A DNA stretch of 64,000 nucleotides, taken from contig NZ_QQWI01000003.1 of NCBI RefSeq assembly GCF_004125825.1, positions 62,001 through 126,000 on the forward strand. Reading direction: 5' to 3'. Below are positions 25,847 through 35,694 of the stretch, one piece after another (within the stretch, counting starts at the first letter, position 1; each line of letters starts with the position of its first letter). The position numbers were made by a program, and so were the translations under genes. The DNA is from Fusibacter sp. A1. Its GTDB lineage: Bacteria > Bacillota > Clostridia > Peptostreptococcales > Acidaminobacteraceae. The notes beneath the pieces were generated by a model, which ran no database searches, was not told the origin of the DNA, and saw nothing but the letters and a program-made list of their open reading frames with translations.

Positions 25847-26821
25847 TTATTCGCTGTCCACACCTCTGCGGTAGACAGCTATCAGTAATTCTTCTGTATC
25901 CTCTGCATCATGAATATAATAGCTCAACTTATTGAACATCACCTCACCCGGCAACATCGAAGCATAGATATCCGTTGAAGGATTAAATCCTACGACCGTC
26001 GTCGAGTAATAAAGCATATCTTGAAGCGGCATGTCCGTATACACGTAATTGAAAGCCGTTTCAATGACTTTGATCAATTTGAATTGAGATAAGGATTTTG
26101 TAATGACCGCTTTGACAAAACCGACCTGCCTCTGTGTCCTGTCAAGATCCGAACCTTCTTCACCGTTGTTTTTTCTCCATCTTAGGTACTCAACCGCTTT
26201 TTCACCTTTGAGCACTTGCTTGCCTTTTTGAATGTTTATATGCAGCGGTGGTTCAGCAGTCGGATCATCGTATACCAAATCTTTGTGTACATCGATTTCG
26301 ACCCCACCGATGGTATCGACAATGTCAGCGACACCGTTATAATCGAGTGTCACAAAATGATGGATCGGTATCCCAAGTAGTTTGGACACTTGTGTTTTCA
26401 TACCGTTGGAGCCACCGTCGACTTTGCCGTAACCGAACACGGAATTGATTTTATGCTGACCTGGCTTATCATAGCCGGGCACCTCGTTATAGGTATCTCT
26501 TGGCACTGTGATGATATCTAAAAGCTGATAATCCGGATCATATGAGGCTACCATGATCGTATCCGCTCTACCACCATCCGTACCTAGGATCACTACGTTT
26601 ATCCTGTTAGAATACTCAACAAGATCTTCAAGCATTGTCAGATCAGCCAAATTCACATCTATGGGCTTCTCTTTTCCTTGAGGGCTCTGATCGGTGATAT
26701 TGGGAACTTCAACAATCGACACTTGCCGTTTCATATGATTCAGATACGCATATAATCCCGATCCGAACAAAAGGGATGTGACTACAAGTGATAATAGAAA
26801 GACTTTAAAATAAAACTTCAT
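25847..26821 (-). CDS. LytR-CpsA-Psr family protein
   Basis: 324 residues. One membrane helix (about 5-26) anchors an extracellular LCP domain: VVILGTDGGRADTIMVASYDP, ITVPRDTYN, HKINSVFGYG, LRWRKNNGEEGSDLDRTQRQ. The conserved Asp and Arg residues of phosphotransferases are present. The family attaches teichoic acid or other polymers to peptidoglycan. Confidence 0.92.
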   Translation of the reverse strand: MKFYFKVFLLSLVVTSLLFGSGLYAYLNHMKRQVSIVEVPNITDQSPQGKEKPIDVNLADLTMLEDLVEYSNRINVVILGTDGGRADTIMVASYDPDYQLLDIITVPRDTYNEVPGYDKPGQHKINSVFGYGKVDGGSNGMKTQVSKLLGIPIHHFVTLDYNGVADIVDTIGGVEIDVHKDLVYDDPTAEPPLHINIQKGKQVLKGEKAVEYLRWRKNNGEEGSDLDRTQRQVGFVKAVITKSLSQFKLIKVIETAFNYVYTDMPLQDMLYYSTTVVGFNPSTDIYASMLPGEVMFNKLSYYIHDAEDTEELLIAVYRRGVDSE

Positions 26822-26899
26822 GATTCGCTCCAGACTTAAAAATTGTGGTTTTTTTACTCTATAATTCTACCATAGCGACTGCGCTATTTTTCCAATGAC

Positions 26900-27346
26900 T
26901 TATTTTTTTAATATAATTGAAAGCGCGAACAGGGCACATCCTACTACGATGAACATGTCCGCAACATTAAAAATAGCAAAATTAATAAATCTGGCATCCA
27001 GGAAATCCACCACAAAATCGATTCGCGCCCTGTCGATCAGATTGCCTATTCCGCCTCCAAGCATCATGGCAAAGGCGACCTTCGACATCACTTCGTCAGG
27101 ACTTTGCGACCATTTCACCAAGTACACAAACATGATCGCCATGGCAATCGCTGTGACGATGACTAAGAACGACTGTTTATTCGATAAGATACTAAACGCA
27201 GCACCTGTATTTTCTGTGTATGTCAGATGAAAGACATCTTTGATGATCGGTAGGCTACCTATGGGTTTTACATAACTGACCACCAACCATTTTGTCAGCT
27301 GGTCAAGAATTACTGCAAGAATGATAATCGCTGTATATAAAAGCAT
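26900..27346 (-). CDS. lspA: Lipoprotein signal peptidase
   Basis: 148 residues with four membrane helices. Catalytic aspartates are in GGIGNLIDRARIDFVVDF and FNVADMFI. It removes the signal peptide of lipid-modified lipoproteins; a substrate is encoded at 30292-31863. Immediately downstream of cls. Confidence 0.95.
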   Translation of the reverse strand: MLLYTAIIILAVILDQLTKWLVVSYVKPIGSLPIIKDVFHLTYTENTGAAFSILSNKQSFLVIVTAIAMAIMFVYLVKWSQSPDEVMSKVAFAMMLGGGIGNLIDRARIDFVVDFLDARFINFAIFNVADMFIVVGCALFALSIILKK

Positions 27347-27355
27347 GTTCTTCTC

Positions 27356-28906
27356 CTATTGAAGTGGGGACGCAATTCTACCGACTGCTTCAAGCAACCT
27401 ATGCCACCACGGTCTCTTTGCGTGTTCTTCTAACGTTAACATATGTGACATTGTTATGTCATCAAGAAAATCTTCAGAAAGTCGTAGGATTTGCTCTTTG
27501 TCATATAAAAACGCGTTGATTTCAAAATTGATCTCTAAACTTCTGATATCCAGATTCGCGGTTCCTACCGTAGCGACGCTTTCATCGATGATCATCGTCT
27601 TTGAATGAACAAAGCCTTTTTCATACAGATAAATCGCCACTCCCGATTTAAGCAACTTTTCAATATTGGCCTTCCCCGCCCAGTAAACTAGAAAATGATC
27701 CGGCGTCGATGGAATAAGAATCCTTACGTCAAGACCCGACAATGCAGCGGTGATCAAACCTTCCATAATACTTTCTTCAGGGACAAGATAAGGCGTCGTG
27801 ATCCATATCCTGCTTTCAGCTGTGGCAATCATCGTAAAGTAAGCCTGAAGCATGACTTCCCAGTCCGCGTCAGGTCCGCTCGCGGCAATCTGCACTAGGG
27901 AATGGTTGGTCACAGTCGTCTTGACTGAATAATCCTCATACATCAGCAGTTGCCTGCTGACAAAGGTCCAGTCCATCAGAAAGCAGTGCTGAAGTCCGTT
28001 GACGGCTTCGCCATGAATCCGTAGATGGGTATCTCTCCAAAAGCCTAAGTACTTATGCTTGCCGATATACTCATCACCAAGATTCATTCCTCCGACATAT
28101 CCGTATTTTCCGTCGATCACGGTTATTTTTCTATGGTTCCTGTAATTCATCTCACGGCCGAATAAAGGCAGAATGAGGGGTAGGAACTCATAGCACTGAA
28201 CTCCGGCCGCCTTTAAGCTGTTGATGTATTTGTTACCTAGCTTCCAGCACCCTACACTATCGTAGATCAGTCTAACTTCGACACCCGCAAGTGACCTTTC
28301 TATCAGCGCCTCCCTGATCATGTTGCCTATTTCATCATTTCTGATGATAAAATATTCCAAGTGGATATGATGCTTAGCACTCGAGATATCTTTTATCAGC
28401 TGGCTGAAAAAGGACGCTCCGTCAGAATAAATATCAATTTCATTCTCCAAAAAGAAAGGAGCTTTCGAATTGTTGAGCAGTAGATTCACAAGTCGCGAGT
28501 TCACAAGGCTATCATTGAAGTGATCCACAATATGGACCAGTCCGGACTGAACATCCGCACGCCTTGCCATATAGTCCTTTGTAAACTCAAGCTTAGACTG
28601 TGACAACCTTCGTTTTCTAAAGCTTCTTCCAAAAATCAGATAAGAAGCAAACCCCACAACGGGAAAAGCGATGAGTACGATCAACCACGAGATGATCTTA
28701 TAGGGATTTCGGTTATCAAGAAAAATGAAAATTCCTATTCCCAGTACATAAAACGAGAAAAAAGCCTTGATCACAACTGCCAAGTCGGACCAATGGAGAA
28801 AATTGAAGATATGCCATTTTTGAAGCACACTTACCACCAGGAAACTGAGGATGGATAGCATCAGGATAATAGCAAAGTTGATTGCCCGTTTTAAAAGTCG
28901 TCCCAT
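27356..28906 (-). CDS. cls: Cardiolipin synthase
   Basis: 516 residues. Two N-terminal membrane helices (about 10-75) with the PLDc_N region are followed by two phospholipase-D motifs, HRKITVIDGKYGYVGGMN (about 225) and HSKTMIIDESVATVGTAN (about 415), each with HxK-x4-D. It condenses phosphatidylglycerol to cardiolipin at the membrane. Nine bases from lspA. Confidence 0.94.
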   Translation of the reverse strand: MGRLLKRAINFAIILMLSILSFLVVSVLQKWHIFNFLHWSDLAVVIKAFFSFYVLGIGIFIFLDNRNPYKIISWLIVLIAFPVVGFASYLIFGRSFRKRRLSQSKLEFTKDYMARRADVQSGLVHIVDHFNDSLVNSRLVNLLLNNSKAPFFLENEIDIYSDGASFFSQLIKDISSAKHHIHLEYFIIRNDEIGNMIREALIERSLAGVEVRLIYDSVGCWKLGNKYINSLKAAGVQCYEFLPLILPLFGREMNYRNHRKITVIDGKYGYVGGMNLGDEYIGKHKYLGFWRDTHLRIHGEAVNGLQHCFLMDWTFVSRQLLMYEDYSVKTTVTNHSLVQIAASGPDADWEVMLQAYFTMIATAESRIWITTPYLVPEESIMEGLITAALSGLDVRILIPSTPDHFLVYWAGKANIEKLLKSGVAIYLYEKGFVHSKTMIIDESVATVGTANLDIRSLEINFEINAFLYDKEQILRLSEDFLDDITMSHMLTLEEHAKRPWWHRLLEAVGRIASPLQ

Positions 28907-28914
28907 AGAACCCC

Positions 28915-29544
28915 CTAGAATTTCGCAATAATTCTATGAATCTTAAACCCTCTCTTAGCAAATCTTCTTTCGTATTCCGTCATGACATTGCTTTCGTCGT
29001 TAAGCGCGTGTAAGTCATCGGTATGTTCAACCACATCCAAATGCTCATTTAGGCTCTCAAGAGAAAACTCATATAGCGCTTTGTTGTCCGTTTTAAAAAT
29101 CAACTTTCCATCTTGCGCGATGATGTCCTTGTAAACATCTAAAAATCTGAAGTGAGTGAGTCGCCTTTTCGCATGTCTTGCTTTCGGCCATGGATCGCTG
29201 AAGTTGAGAAAAATCCCGTCCACTTTCAACTCACCAAACCATTCTTTCATTTCAAGGGCATTGCCTCTAATGAATTTTATGTTCGTTACGTCTTTTTTAA
29301 TCGCCTTCTCCACAGCAGTTAAAAGAACTTCTTCTCTTAATTCAACACCGATGAACTTGGCTTCGGGATGCCGTTTTGCCATCTCAGTTAAAAAACCACC
29401 TCTACCTGTTCCAATTTCAAGATAGACCTTTTCACCTGCTATGAACTCCTTAAGTTTATCATTTAATTCACTATTTGCATCAAGCGCATAGTCCACATTT
29501 GACATGTAGGCTTCAAACGCACCTGGAATTTTTCTTAATCTCAT
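28915..29544 (-). CDS. trmB: tRNA (guanine-N7-)-methyltransferase
   Basis: 209 residues, class I methyltransferase: YLEIGTGRGGFLTEMAKRHP binds SAM and NFSDPWPKARHAKRRLTH is the family signature. It methylates G46 of tRNA. Confidence 0.96.
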   Translation of the reverse strand: MRLRKIPGAFEAYMSNVDYALDANSELNDKLKEFIAGEKVYLEIGTGRGGFLTEMAKRHPEAKFIGVELREEVLLTAVEKAIKKDVTNIKFIRGNALEMKEWFGELKVDGIFLNFSDPWPKARHAKRRLTHFRFLDVYKDIIAQDGKLIFKTDNKALYEFSLESLNEHLDVVEHTDDLHALNDESNVMTEYERRFAKRGFKIHRIIAKF

Positions 29545-29609
29545 CAGTATTCCTCCTAGCTTTCTTTGCGATTATACCACATTTGTCGAGTTTTTTTTAT
29601 AACTTACGT

Positions 29610-29646
29610 AAAAAAGCCAGTCTCAAGCACTAGACTTGGACTGGCT
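29610..29646 (-). terminator. Terminator of pyrE
   Basis: AGCCAGTC and GACTGGCT pair, with an inner CAAG/CTTG stem, followed by TTTTTT on the minus strand. Confidence 0.85.
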
Positions 29647-29658
29647 CTGGCTATTTTA

Positions 29659-30291
29659 CTATTTTGTGAAAATTCTTGGATTTTCGCTCCACGCCTTAAG
29701 CGCCTCGAAATCCGCTTCTTTGATATAGCCTTCCTCTTTTGCGATAGGAAGCAGTGTCTTATAATCAGTCAGACTGAACTGTTTGATTCCCGCATCGGCA
29801 AACTTTTTTTCTACCTCAGGGAAATTGTAGGTAAAGATAGCACCGCAAGCCAGTACATCCGCACCCGCCTCTATTAACGCATCCACAGCTTTTAACGAAC
29901 TGCCGCCTGTAGAAAAGAGATCTTCTACAAGGAAGACACGTTGTCCGACTTCCAACTTACCTTCGATTTGATTTCCTTTGCCATGTTCCTTCGCAGTGGA
30001 TCTGACATAGACCATCGGCTTGTTCAGGATATCCGCGACCCAAGCAGCATGAGGTATACCCGCAGTTGCTGTTCCGGCAATGATATCCACTTCACCGAAC
30101 TCCTCAGTGATACGGTCGGCAAACCCTTGTGCGATTAGCCTTCTAACTTCAGGATAACTCATCGTTAGGCGGTTATCGCAGTAAATCGGCGATTTGATTC
30201 CTGATGCCCATGTGAATAGGTCATCGGTTCCCACAAGGCTTACAGCCTTAATTTCCAAAAGTTTTTTGGCGATTTGTTCTCTCAGTAACAT
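29659..30291 (-). CDS. pyrE: Orotate phosphoribosyltransferase
   Basis: 210 residues, longer PyrE form: FTWASGIKSPIYCDNRL, IAGTATAGIPHAAW, VYVRSTAKEHGKGNQIEG and the PRPP loop VFLVEDLFSTGGSS. It makes OMP from orotate and PRPP. No other pyrimidine gene is adjacent; it directly abuts the upstream lipoprotein gene. Confidence 0.95.
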   Translation of the reverse strand: MLLREQIAKKLLEIKAVSLVGTDDLFTWASGIKSPIYCDNRLTMSYPEVRRLIAQGFADRITEEFGEVDIIAGTATAGIPHAAWVADILNKPMVYVRSTAKEHGKGNQIEGKLEVGQRVFLVEDLFSTGGSSLKAVDALIEAGADVLACGAIFTYNFPEVEKKFADAGIKQFSLTDYKTLLPIAKEEGYIKEADFEALKAWSENPRIFTK

Positions 30292-31863
30292 TTAATCCTC
30301 CTGTTCAGCTCTTAGAGCATCTTCTGAATAGACGTTTCCTGGATTCCATAACATGTACTCGTAGACACCGTTGTCTTCAAGCGCTTGAATCTGTGCCTTT
30401 ACTTCATCAGCCCGGTAAGGAATATATCCCTTGACCCAGCGTGCGGTAAAATCTTGAATCCAAGGTCTCAATTTCGCAGGTGTTTCAAGGTTCGCATTAC
30501 GCATGATCGCATCCTTTATCGAAGCGTCAATTGTCGCATACGGTTGCGCATCAGGCACAGCGAGTCCAAAATTATTAGGTCCATAATGTGAAGGATACAT
30601 CATCGGAGCGATATAGTCAACCACATTGGTGACAGATTCCCAGTGCTGTCCGATGCCGACATCATTGATCGAAGTAGCCGCCCAACCGAAAACATCGGCT
30701 GTTATGTAGACTTCTTTCTTCGATAGACGCTCATAGGCGTAGGACAAGAATTTATGTATCGCTTCGGTTTTCGATTCGTCAAGATCGTTCTGAAAATCAA
30801 GATTCTTATCTAATTTCGCGCCCGTCGCAGGGAATCTGACGTAGTCGAACTGAATTTCATCGAAGCCTACATCCGCAGCTTCTTCGCAAATTCCGATCAC
30901 ATACTCCCACAAGTCCCTGTCGTATGCGGTTGACCACGAAATCTTGTCCCTGTCCGAATATAGCGCCCCGCTGTTCAGGTAGTGAAGCGCCCTATCAGGA
31001 TAAGTCCTCGCATATTGTGGCGACTTGAAGGTTACAATACGGGCAATCAGGTAGATGTCATTTTCCTTAAGCTTTTGAATAAAAGGCGCAATCTCTTTGA
31101 TCGCGATCTTGTCATTCATCTGCGGTAAATATTTCTCAGCGGATTCTGAATGGAACAGCAGGTATCCGTCGTCGTTTTTAACATCGATGACAAACGCGTT
31201 GATTTCAGTTTCATTGGCCAGTTTGATCAGATCATCAAGTCTTCCGTTGTCGTTTCGAGCGGTTGCTTGAGTCAGATACACCGCTTTTACTTCAACCGGT
31301 GGATTCTTCTCATATGTTGTCTTTTCAAAAGCGGAATAGTCTACCCCGTCGTAACTCATCTTGATCTGTTCCTGCCTGGTCTTGAAGAGTCGAGCGGCGT
31401 TTACGAATCCTTCAACCGCTTCCCCGTCAATTGCTTCTATTTGATAGGCTACGACTTCACCGGCTTCATTCAAGATACTTCCCTTCACCCAAACCGAAGT
31501 CTGGTGATCCAGCACCATACCAGACTCGACCGTCATCGCCTCATCCGAGTAAACATAAGTCAAATCCTTTGAGTAGTAAGTCTTTTCGGCGATTTCCAAG
31601 AGCTTCGCCGCTTTTTCCTCTTCTAGTCTTTTTGCTTCCTCAGCCAGTCTTTTTTCTTCGGCAGCAGCAGCCTCTTCGGCTTCCTTTTTAAGTCTTTCTT
31701 CTTCAAGACGTGCAGCTTCAGCTTCAGCGGACTTGTCCTGATCACTTTGAGTCACTTGCTGGCTCTCGTCGGTTTGACCTGATGCCCCTTCAGCCGCAAC
31801 GTTTGTCGCGCACCCAGTAAGCAGAAGGACCGATATCATCATCACAATCATTAATTTTTTCAT
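30292..31863 (-). CDS. Lipoprotein with glycosyl-hydrolase-like (DUF4015) domain
   Basis: 523 residues. A lipobox LLLTGC places the lipid-modified Cys at residue 18. Residues about 30-95 are a Glu/Ala/Lys/Arg-rich coiled coil, 95-165 resemble an SH3-type domain, and 185-515 match the DUF4015 putative glycosyl hydrolase barrel: NAFVIDVKNDDGYLLF, LIARIVTFK, FDEIQFDYVRFP and YIAPMMYPSHYG. It should sit on the outer membrane face and act on a wall or surface glycan; the substrate is unknown. Its stop abuts the pyrE start. Confidence 0.85.
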   Translation of the reverse strand: MKKLMIVMMISVLLLTGCATNVAAEGASGQTDESQQVTQSDQDKSAEAEAARLEEERLKKEAEEAAAAEEKRLAEEAKRLEEEKAAKLLEIAEKTYYSKDLTYVYSDEAMTVESGMVLDHQTSVWVKGSILNEAGEVVAYQIEAIDGEAVEGFVNAARLFKTRQEQIKMSYDGVDYSAFEKTTYEKNPPVEVKAVYLTQATARNDNGRLDDLIKLANETEINAFVIDVKNDDGYLLFHSESAEKYLPQMNDKIAIKEIAPFIQKLKENDIYLIARIVTFKSPQYARTYPDRALHYLNSGALYSDRDKISWSTAYDRDLWEYVIGICEEAADVGFDEIQFDYVRFPATGAKLDKNLDFQNDLDESKTEAIHKFLSYAYERLSKKEVYITADVFGWAATSINDVGIGQHWESVTNVVDYIAPMMYPSHYGPNNFGLAVPDAQPYATIDASIKDAIMRNANLETPAKLRPWIQDFTARWVKGYIPYRADEVKAQIQALEDNGVYEYMLWNPGNVYSEDALRAEQED

Positions 31864-31900
31864 AAATTCCTCATATCATCCAATTTAGCTAAGTTCATTT

Positions 31901-31930
31901 AAAAGTGCCTCGCCAGCGAAGCGAAGCACT
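31901..31930 (-). terminator. Terminator of the nitroreductase gene
   Basis: AGTGCTTCGC and GCGAGGCACT pair (one G-U) on the minus strand, followed by TTTT. Confidence 0.7.
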
Positions 31931-31935
31931 ATTCT

Positions 31936-32838
31936 TTACATAAACGTATACGTTCCTGCAAGTAGATAATTCTCAGGAATACTATATTTGTTTTCTACTG
32001 ATTCAAAATGCCATTTGCCTGGATACCCTTCGCCGTGCATCGCCACTTCGAAGTAAAGCATCGCGATACCCGCTTCTAAAAGTGCCATCCTGTCATCTTC
32101 AAAGCCGTCCTCTCTAGAAATAGCTAGGACAAATTGGTCGCGGTCGATAATAAAGCGCCACGGTTGTCTGTTCACAGAAGATGGTGCAAGACGCATATAG
32201 AAGAATACCGACGCATATCCGAGTTCTTCCAATTTTTCGACTGTGGCATTCTCACCCCAGGTCTTCATGTAGACGATATCTTCAATCGACATGCGACCGC
32301 TGACTGGATTGTTCAGGTACTCCGAATCAATATGCGGATACCCCAGTTGCTTTAGCGCCGATAAACCTGAATCCGCGTTTCCATAGATGTTTCCTATGCG
32401 GCTTTCATGTTTCGCATAACCGATTGCAATGATTCCAACCGCTTGTTCTCCCGATGGTAATTCTATGTATTCACCGATCATGTCCTCTGCGTTATTAGCA
32501 CTTACCCAGCAAGTGGCGATTTCTTCTTTAGTCAGGTTCAGAACCAGCCATTCCCCTGCGTAGCCGCAAGCCTTCAAATTGTGCACCGATTCATTTGAAC
32601 TAATCACAATATAATGAGGTGCTTGAATCATCACTCCATGATAGCCGGCATGTCCATCCATCGAAGAATAGAACTTTTGCCCCTCTTTTACAAATGTCAT
32701 CTTAACGTTGACACCCTCCACTACCTGTGGGATTTCTTTTAGCAAGGAGTTGAGCGTATCAACATCTTTTGTCTCTAATGCTTTTTCTTTATACTCTCTA
32801 ACCGAACGTCTTTTTTCAATTACCTTTAACATTTTCAT
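31936..32838 (-). CDS. Nitroreductase family protein (TM1586 type)
   Basis: 300 residues. The N-terminal VIEKRRSVREYK and C-terminal LAPSSVNRQPWRFII segments bind FMN. The two-lobed length fits the TM1586-type nitroreductases rather than the 200-residue classic kind. Function is an NAD(P)H- or ferredoxin-dependent flavin reductase of unknown substrate. Monocistronic and divergent from the beta-CASP gene. Confidence 0.85.
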   Translation of the reverse strand: MKMLKVIEKRRSVREYKEKALETKDVDTLNSLLKEIPQVVEGVNVKMTFVKEGQKFYSSMDGHAGYHGVMIQAPHYIVISSNESVHNLKACGYAGEWLVLNLTKEEIATCWVSANNAEDMIGEYIELPSGEQAVGIIAIGYAKHESRIGNIYGNADSGLSALKQLGYPHIDSEYLNNPVSGRMSIEDIVYMKTWGENATVEKLEELGYASVFFYMRLAPSSVNRQPWRFIIDRDQFVLAISREDGFEDDRMALLEAGIAMLYFEVAMHGEGYPGKWHFESVENKYSIPENYLLAGTYTFM

Positions 32839-33006
32839 TATATTAGTCCCCTTTCAACCGAATTCGTACCACTTTAAGTATAGCCTAATCGCACGCTAAA
32901 TTCAGCAACAAATCATCAACAAAAGAGAAAATATTAATGTTTGCATGAGCCATATTCACTTTGGGTATACAGTAGTTAACAAAAGTCACAGACTAAGGAG
33001 CTCACT

Positions 33007-34392
33007 ATGAAACTATTCTTCCACGGCGCAGCTGGTTGTGTCACCGGCTCAAACTACAGACTGGTCACAGAAAAGCAGACATTGGTTATCGATTGCGGTT
33101 TATTTCAAGGCAGCGTAACCGAAGAAAAACTCAATTACAACCCCTTTGATTACGACCCCGCCACCATCGACAACATGATTCTGACCCACGCCCATATCGA
33201 CCACTCCGGCCGAATACCAAAGCTTGTAAAAGACGGATTTCACGGAAAAATCTACTGCTCCAAAGGCACCAAGGATCTCGCGGAGATACTCCTGCTGGAC
33301 GCAGCAAAGATTCAAGAAGCCGACACGGAATGGGAAAACAAAAAAAGAAAACGCGCAGGCCTTGAACCTGTCGAACCGCTCTATCATACCGACGACGCCT
33401 ACAACGCCCTCTCCTATTTTTACCCGATACCCGAAGGAGAACCCGTCACCATCGATGGCGGCTTAACTTTGGAGCTGACACCGACAGGACATCTTCTGGG
33501 TGCTTGCTCTGCCACCTTGACCGTCGAAGGAAAGAGAATCACCTTTTCAGGTGATCTGGGAACTGCCAATCCGATTCTGCTACCGGCACCAAAATCGATG
33601 CCGCCCACAGACATCGCAATATGTGAAACAACTTACGGCAACAGGATCCACCCACCAAGCGAAAAAAGGATCGCAGATCTGATAGAAGCGCTGACTGATA
33701 CGCTCTCCCATGGCGGAACAGCGATCATCCCAGCATTTTCAGTAGGTCGAACCCAGCAAATTCTATATGATATCTATTCGCACATGAAAAACAATCCGAA
33801 TTCGGAGATTGCCAAGTATCCGATTTATGTGGACAGTCCGCTTGCGATCGATGCCACTCAAATCTATTTGCATCATATGGATGAACTAAAAAAAGAAGTG
33901 AAGCTTAATTTAATGAAAAACCAATCGCCCTTCGCACCCGATAATCTGACCATTGTCCACGACATGAAAAAATCGATGGCGCTAAACAGCGATGTCACAC
34001 CCAAACTCATCATTTCCGCCAGTGGCATGTGTGATGCCGGAAGAATTAGACACCACTTGAAGCATTACCTTTGGAAACCTAATACGGCCATCATATTTGT
34101 CGGGTACCAGGCCGAAGGTTCTGTAGGCAGGGCCATACTCGAGGGAGAACCTCAGATTGATCTGCTTGATGAGGTAGTCGCCATAAAGGCGAGAATCTAC
34201 AAGTTGAGTGGTTATTCGGGTCATGGCGACCAGACCGACCTGATCAATTGGTTGAAGTCCACGCCTAAACTTGAGCACATCATTCTCACCCACGGCGAGA
34301 CCGATGCGATCGAAGCGATGAGAGAACTGGTCTCACCGTTCGCAGAGCGAATCGACACCCCGCAAATCGGCGATGAAGTCGAACTTACATGA
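33007..34392 (+). CDS. Beta-CASP metallo-beta-lactamase fold ribonuclease
   Basis: 461 residues. Metal-binding motifs are THAHIDHSG, TGHLLGAC and FSGDLG; beta-CASP and RMMBL parts follow (ISASGMCDAGRIRHHLKHYL, LSGYSGHGDQTDL, LTHGE). It resembles archaeal and eukaryotic CPSF73-like nucleases and the bacterial YsH1/TTHA0252 group, which cut RNA. Own ribosome binding site AAGGAG and a terminator make it a single-gene unit. Confidence 0.92.
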   Translation: MKLFFHGAAGCVTGSNYRLVTEKQTLVIDCGLFQGSVTEEKLNYNPFDYDPATIDNMILTHAHIDHSGRIPKLVKDGFHGKIYCSKGTKDLAEILLLDAAKIQEADTEWENKKRKRAGLEPVEPLYHTDDAYNALSYFYPIPEGEPVTIDGGLTLELTPTGHLLGACSATLTVEGKRITFSGDLGTANPILLPAPKSMPPTDIAICETTYGNRIHPPSEKRIADLIEALTDTLSHGGTAIIPAFSVGRTQQILYDIYSHMKNNPNSEIAKYPIYVDSPLAIDATQIYLHHMDELKKEVKLNLMKNQSPFAPDNLTIVHDMKKSMALNSDVTPKLIISASGMCDAGRIRHHLKHYLWKPNTAIIFVGYQAEGSVGRAILEGEPQIDLLDEVVAIKARIYKLSGYSGHGDQTDLINWLKSTPKLEHIILTHGETDAIEAMRELVSPFAERIDTPQIGDEVELT

Positions 34393-34403
34393 AAACAAAA
34401 ACA

Positions 34404-34429
34404 AAAAAAATCGCGAAAGCGATTTTTTT
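34404..34429 (+). terminator. Terminator of the beta-CASP gene
   Basis: AAAAAAATCGC and GCGATTTTTTT pair around a GAAA tetraloop. Symmetric, so it can also serve the convergent response-regulator gene. Confidence 0.9.
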
Positions 34430-34458
34430 ATTTGCCTATTCAGCAGAAAGATACTCAT

Positions 34459-34839
34459 TCAGAATCCTTCACCTTGACTGAAGTCCATGACGACATCTAA
34501 AATTTTTAGAACGGTATTTTCGTTAAACGGCTTAATGATATAGTGTTTAGCCCCACACTCGAGCGCTTCAAAGACCTGGTTCTTTTCATCAATCGCGCTG
34601 ATCATGATAATCTTCGCATCGTGATATTTGTTTACGATATTCTTCACTGCTTCTATACCCGACATGATCGGCATGGAAATATCCATCGTCACCATATCAG
34701 GTTGCGATTTTGCATATAGCTCCACCGCTTCCACACCGTTTTTAGCTTCTTCAACCACGTCATGTCCAGCGCCAATTAAAATTCTTTTAAGCGTTTTTCT
34801 GATTACAGCTGAATCGTCAGCAATTAATATTCTGGCCAT
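34459..34839 (-). CDS. CheY-like single-domain response regulator
   Basis: 126 residues from ATG 34839 (AGGGGGAA upstream). One receiver domain only: acidic pair DD at 8-9, phosphoryl Asp53 in TMDISMP, ISA and KPF for the conserved Ser/Thr and Lys. No output domain. It follows a CheX-like phosphatase gene by 17 bases, so the pair probably form a phosphorelay or chemotaxis-type switch. Confidence 0.93.
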   Translation of the reverse strand: MARILIADDSAVIRKTLKRILIGAGHDVVEEAKNGVEAVELYAKSQPDMVTMDISMPIMSGIEAVKNIVNKYHDAKIIMISAIDEKNQVFEALECGAKHYIIKPFNENTVLKILDVVMDFSQGEGF

Positions 34840-34856
34840 TTGTTTCCCCCTAATGT

Positions 34857-35564
34857 CTAGTAATTTATACCGATCAATTTGATATGAGTGCTTACTGATC
34901 CACATTCCGACTGCTTCACAGGTAAGTCTGAGATCACGCGCGCCCCGTCGATGGCTTGAATCAAAAGCGGGGTTCCCAATTTCACCTGATTTTGTTCATT
35001 GAAGTATTTTAACGACTGTCCCATCACGATATTGATGAGTTCTGAAACGCTTGCTTTGAGCAAAACCTCTTTTTCACTTTCTGGTATGGGTTCATAGAGG
35101 ATTCTGTCCATAATCCTTACCGCCATTTCCTCACTTATGCTCAAGATTGCTACCCGAATAGCGTCGCTCCATGTAATCAGCAGGACATTATACTGATTGA
35201 GAATCAATTCTGTTGTTTCTTTATAGGCACCGAGCGTAAATTTCTCACACCCGAACTCATCTCTAATTATTTGACTCGCCTGCTCGGTCAACAAACTGAA
35301 GCAGTCGTGACCGCCGGATGCCGCATTTTGGCCCTCAACCTTTAAAATCGCATCATGGGCATCATGATAAAAATCTATTCTCTGGTCAGTACCTGCAATA
35401 TCGATATCCGAAAAATCGAGTTCATGGAATTTCACCATTTGGGCATCCGCCGGTCTATGATTGAACCGTTTGACCAATTGCATATCACTTCGAAATCGTT
35501 TTGAACTGGAAAATGCCACATATGAAGCATCACAGTAATTTTCGACCCGTAACATAACTGGCAT
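34857..35564 (-). CDS. CheX-like (CheC/CheX family) protein
   Basis: 235 residues from ATG 35564, which has GGGAGG five bases upstream. The N-terminal 85 residues are unfamiliar. The C-terminal 150 (LLITWSDAIRVAILSISEEMAVRIM, VLLKASVSELINIVMGQSL) match the CheX fold, whose E-x2-N signature is present as ELIN. CheX proteins dephosphorylate CheY, and the CheY-like gene is directly downstream. Confidence 0.75.
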   Translation of the reverse strand: MPVMLRVENYCDASYVAFSSSKRFRSDMQLVKRFNHRPADAQMVKFHELDFSDIDIAGTDQRIDFYHDAHDAILKVEGQNAASGGHDCFSLLTEQASQIIRDEFGCEKFTLGAYKETTELILNQYNVLLITWSDAIRVAILSISEEMAVRIMDRILYEPIPESEKEVLLKASVSELINIVMGQSLKYFNEQNQVKLGTPLLIQAIDGARVISDLPVKQSECGSVSTHIKLIGINY

Positions 35565-35653
35565 ACTTGCCTCCCAAATCATTTTCTGCCTGATACTATG
35601 GTAATTATTATACCTCATTTAAACAATTTATAACACGTTTTTCCATTTTAATC

Positions 35654-35684
35654 AAAAAAACAGACGAAGCGAGCTTCGTCTGTT
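35654..35684 (-). terminator. Terminator of ribU
   Basis: AACAGACGAAGC and GCTTCGTCTGTT form a 12-bp stem with a two-base loop, followed by TTTTTTT on the minus strand. Confidence 0.92.
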
Positions 35685-35694
35685 CAAGGTTAAT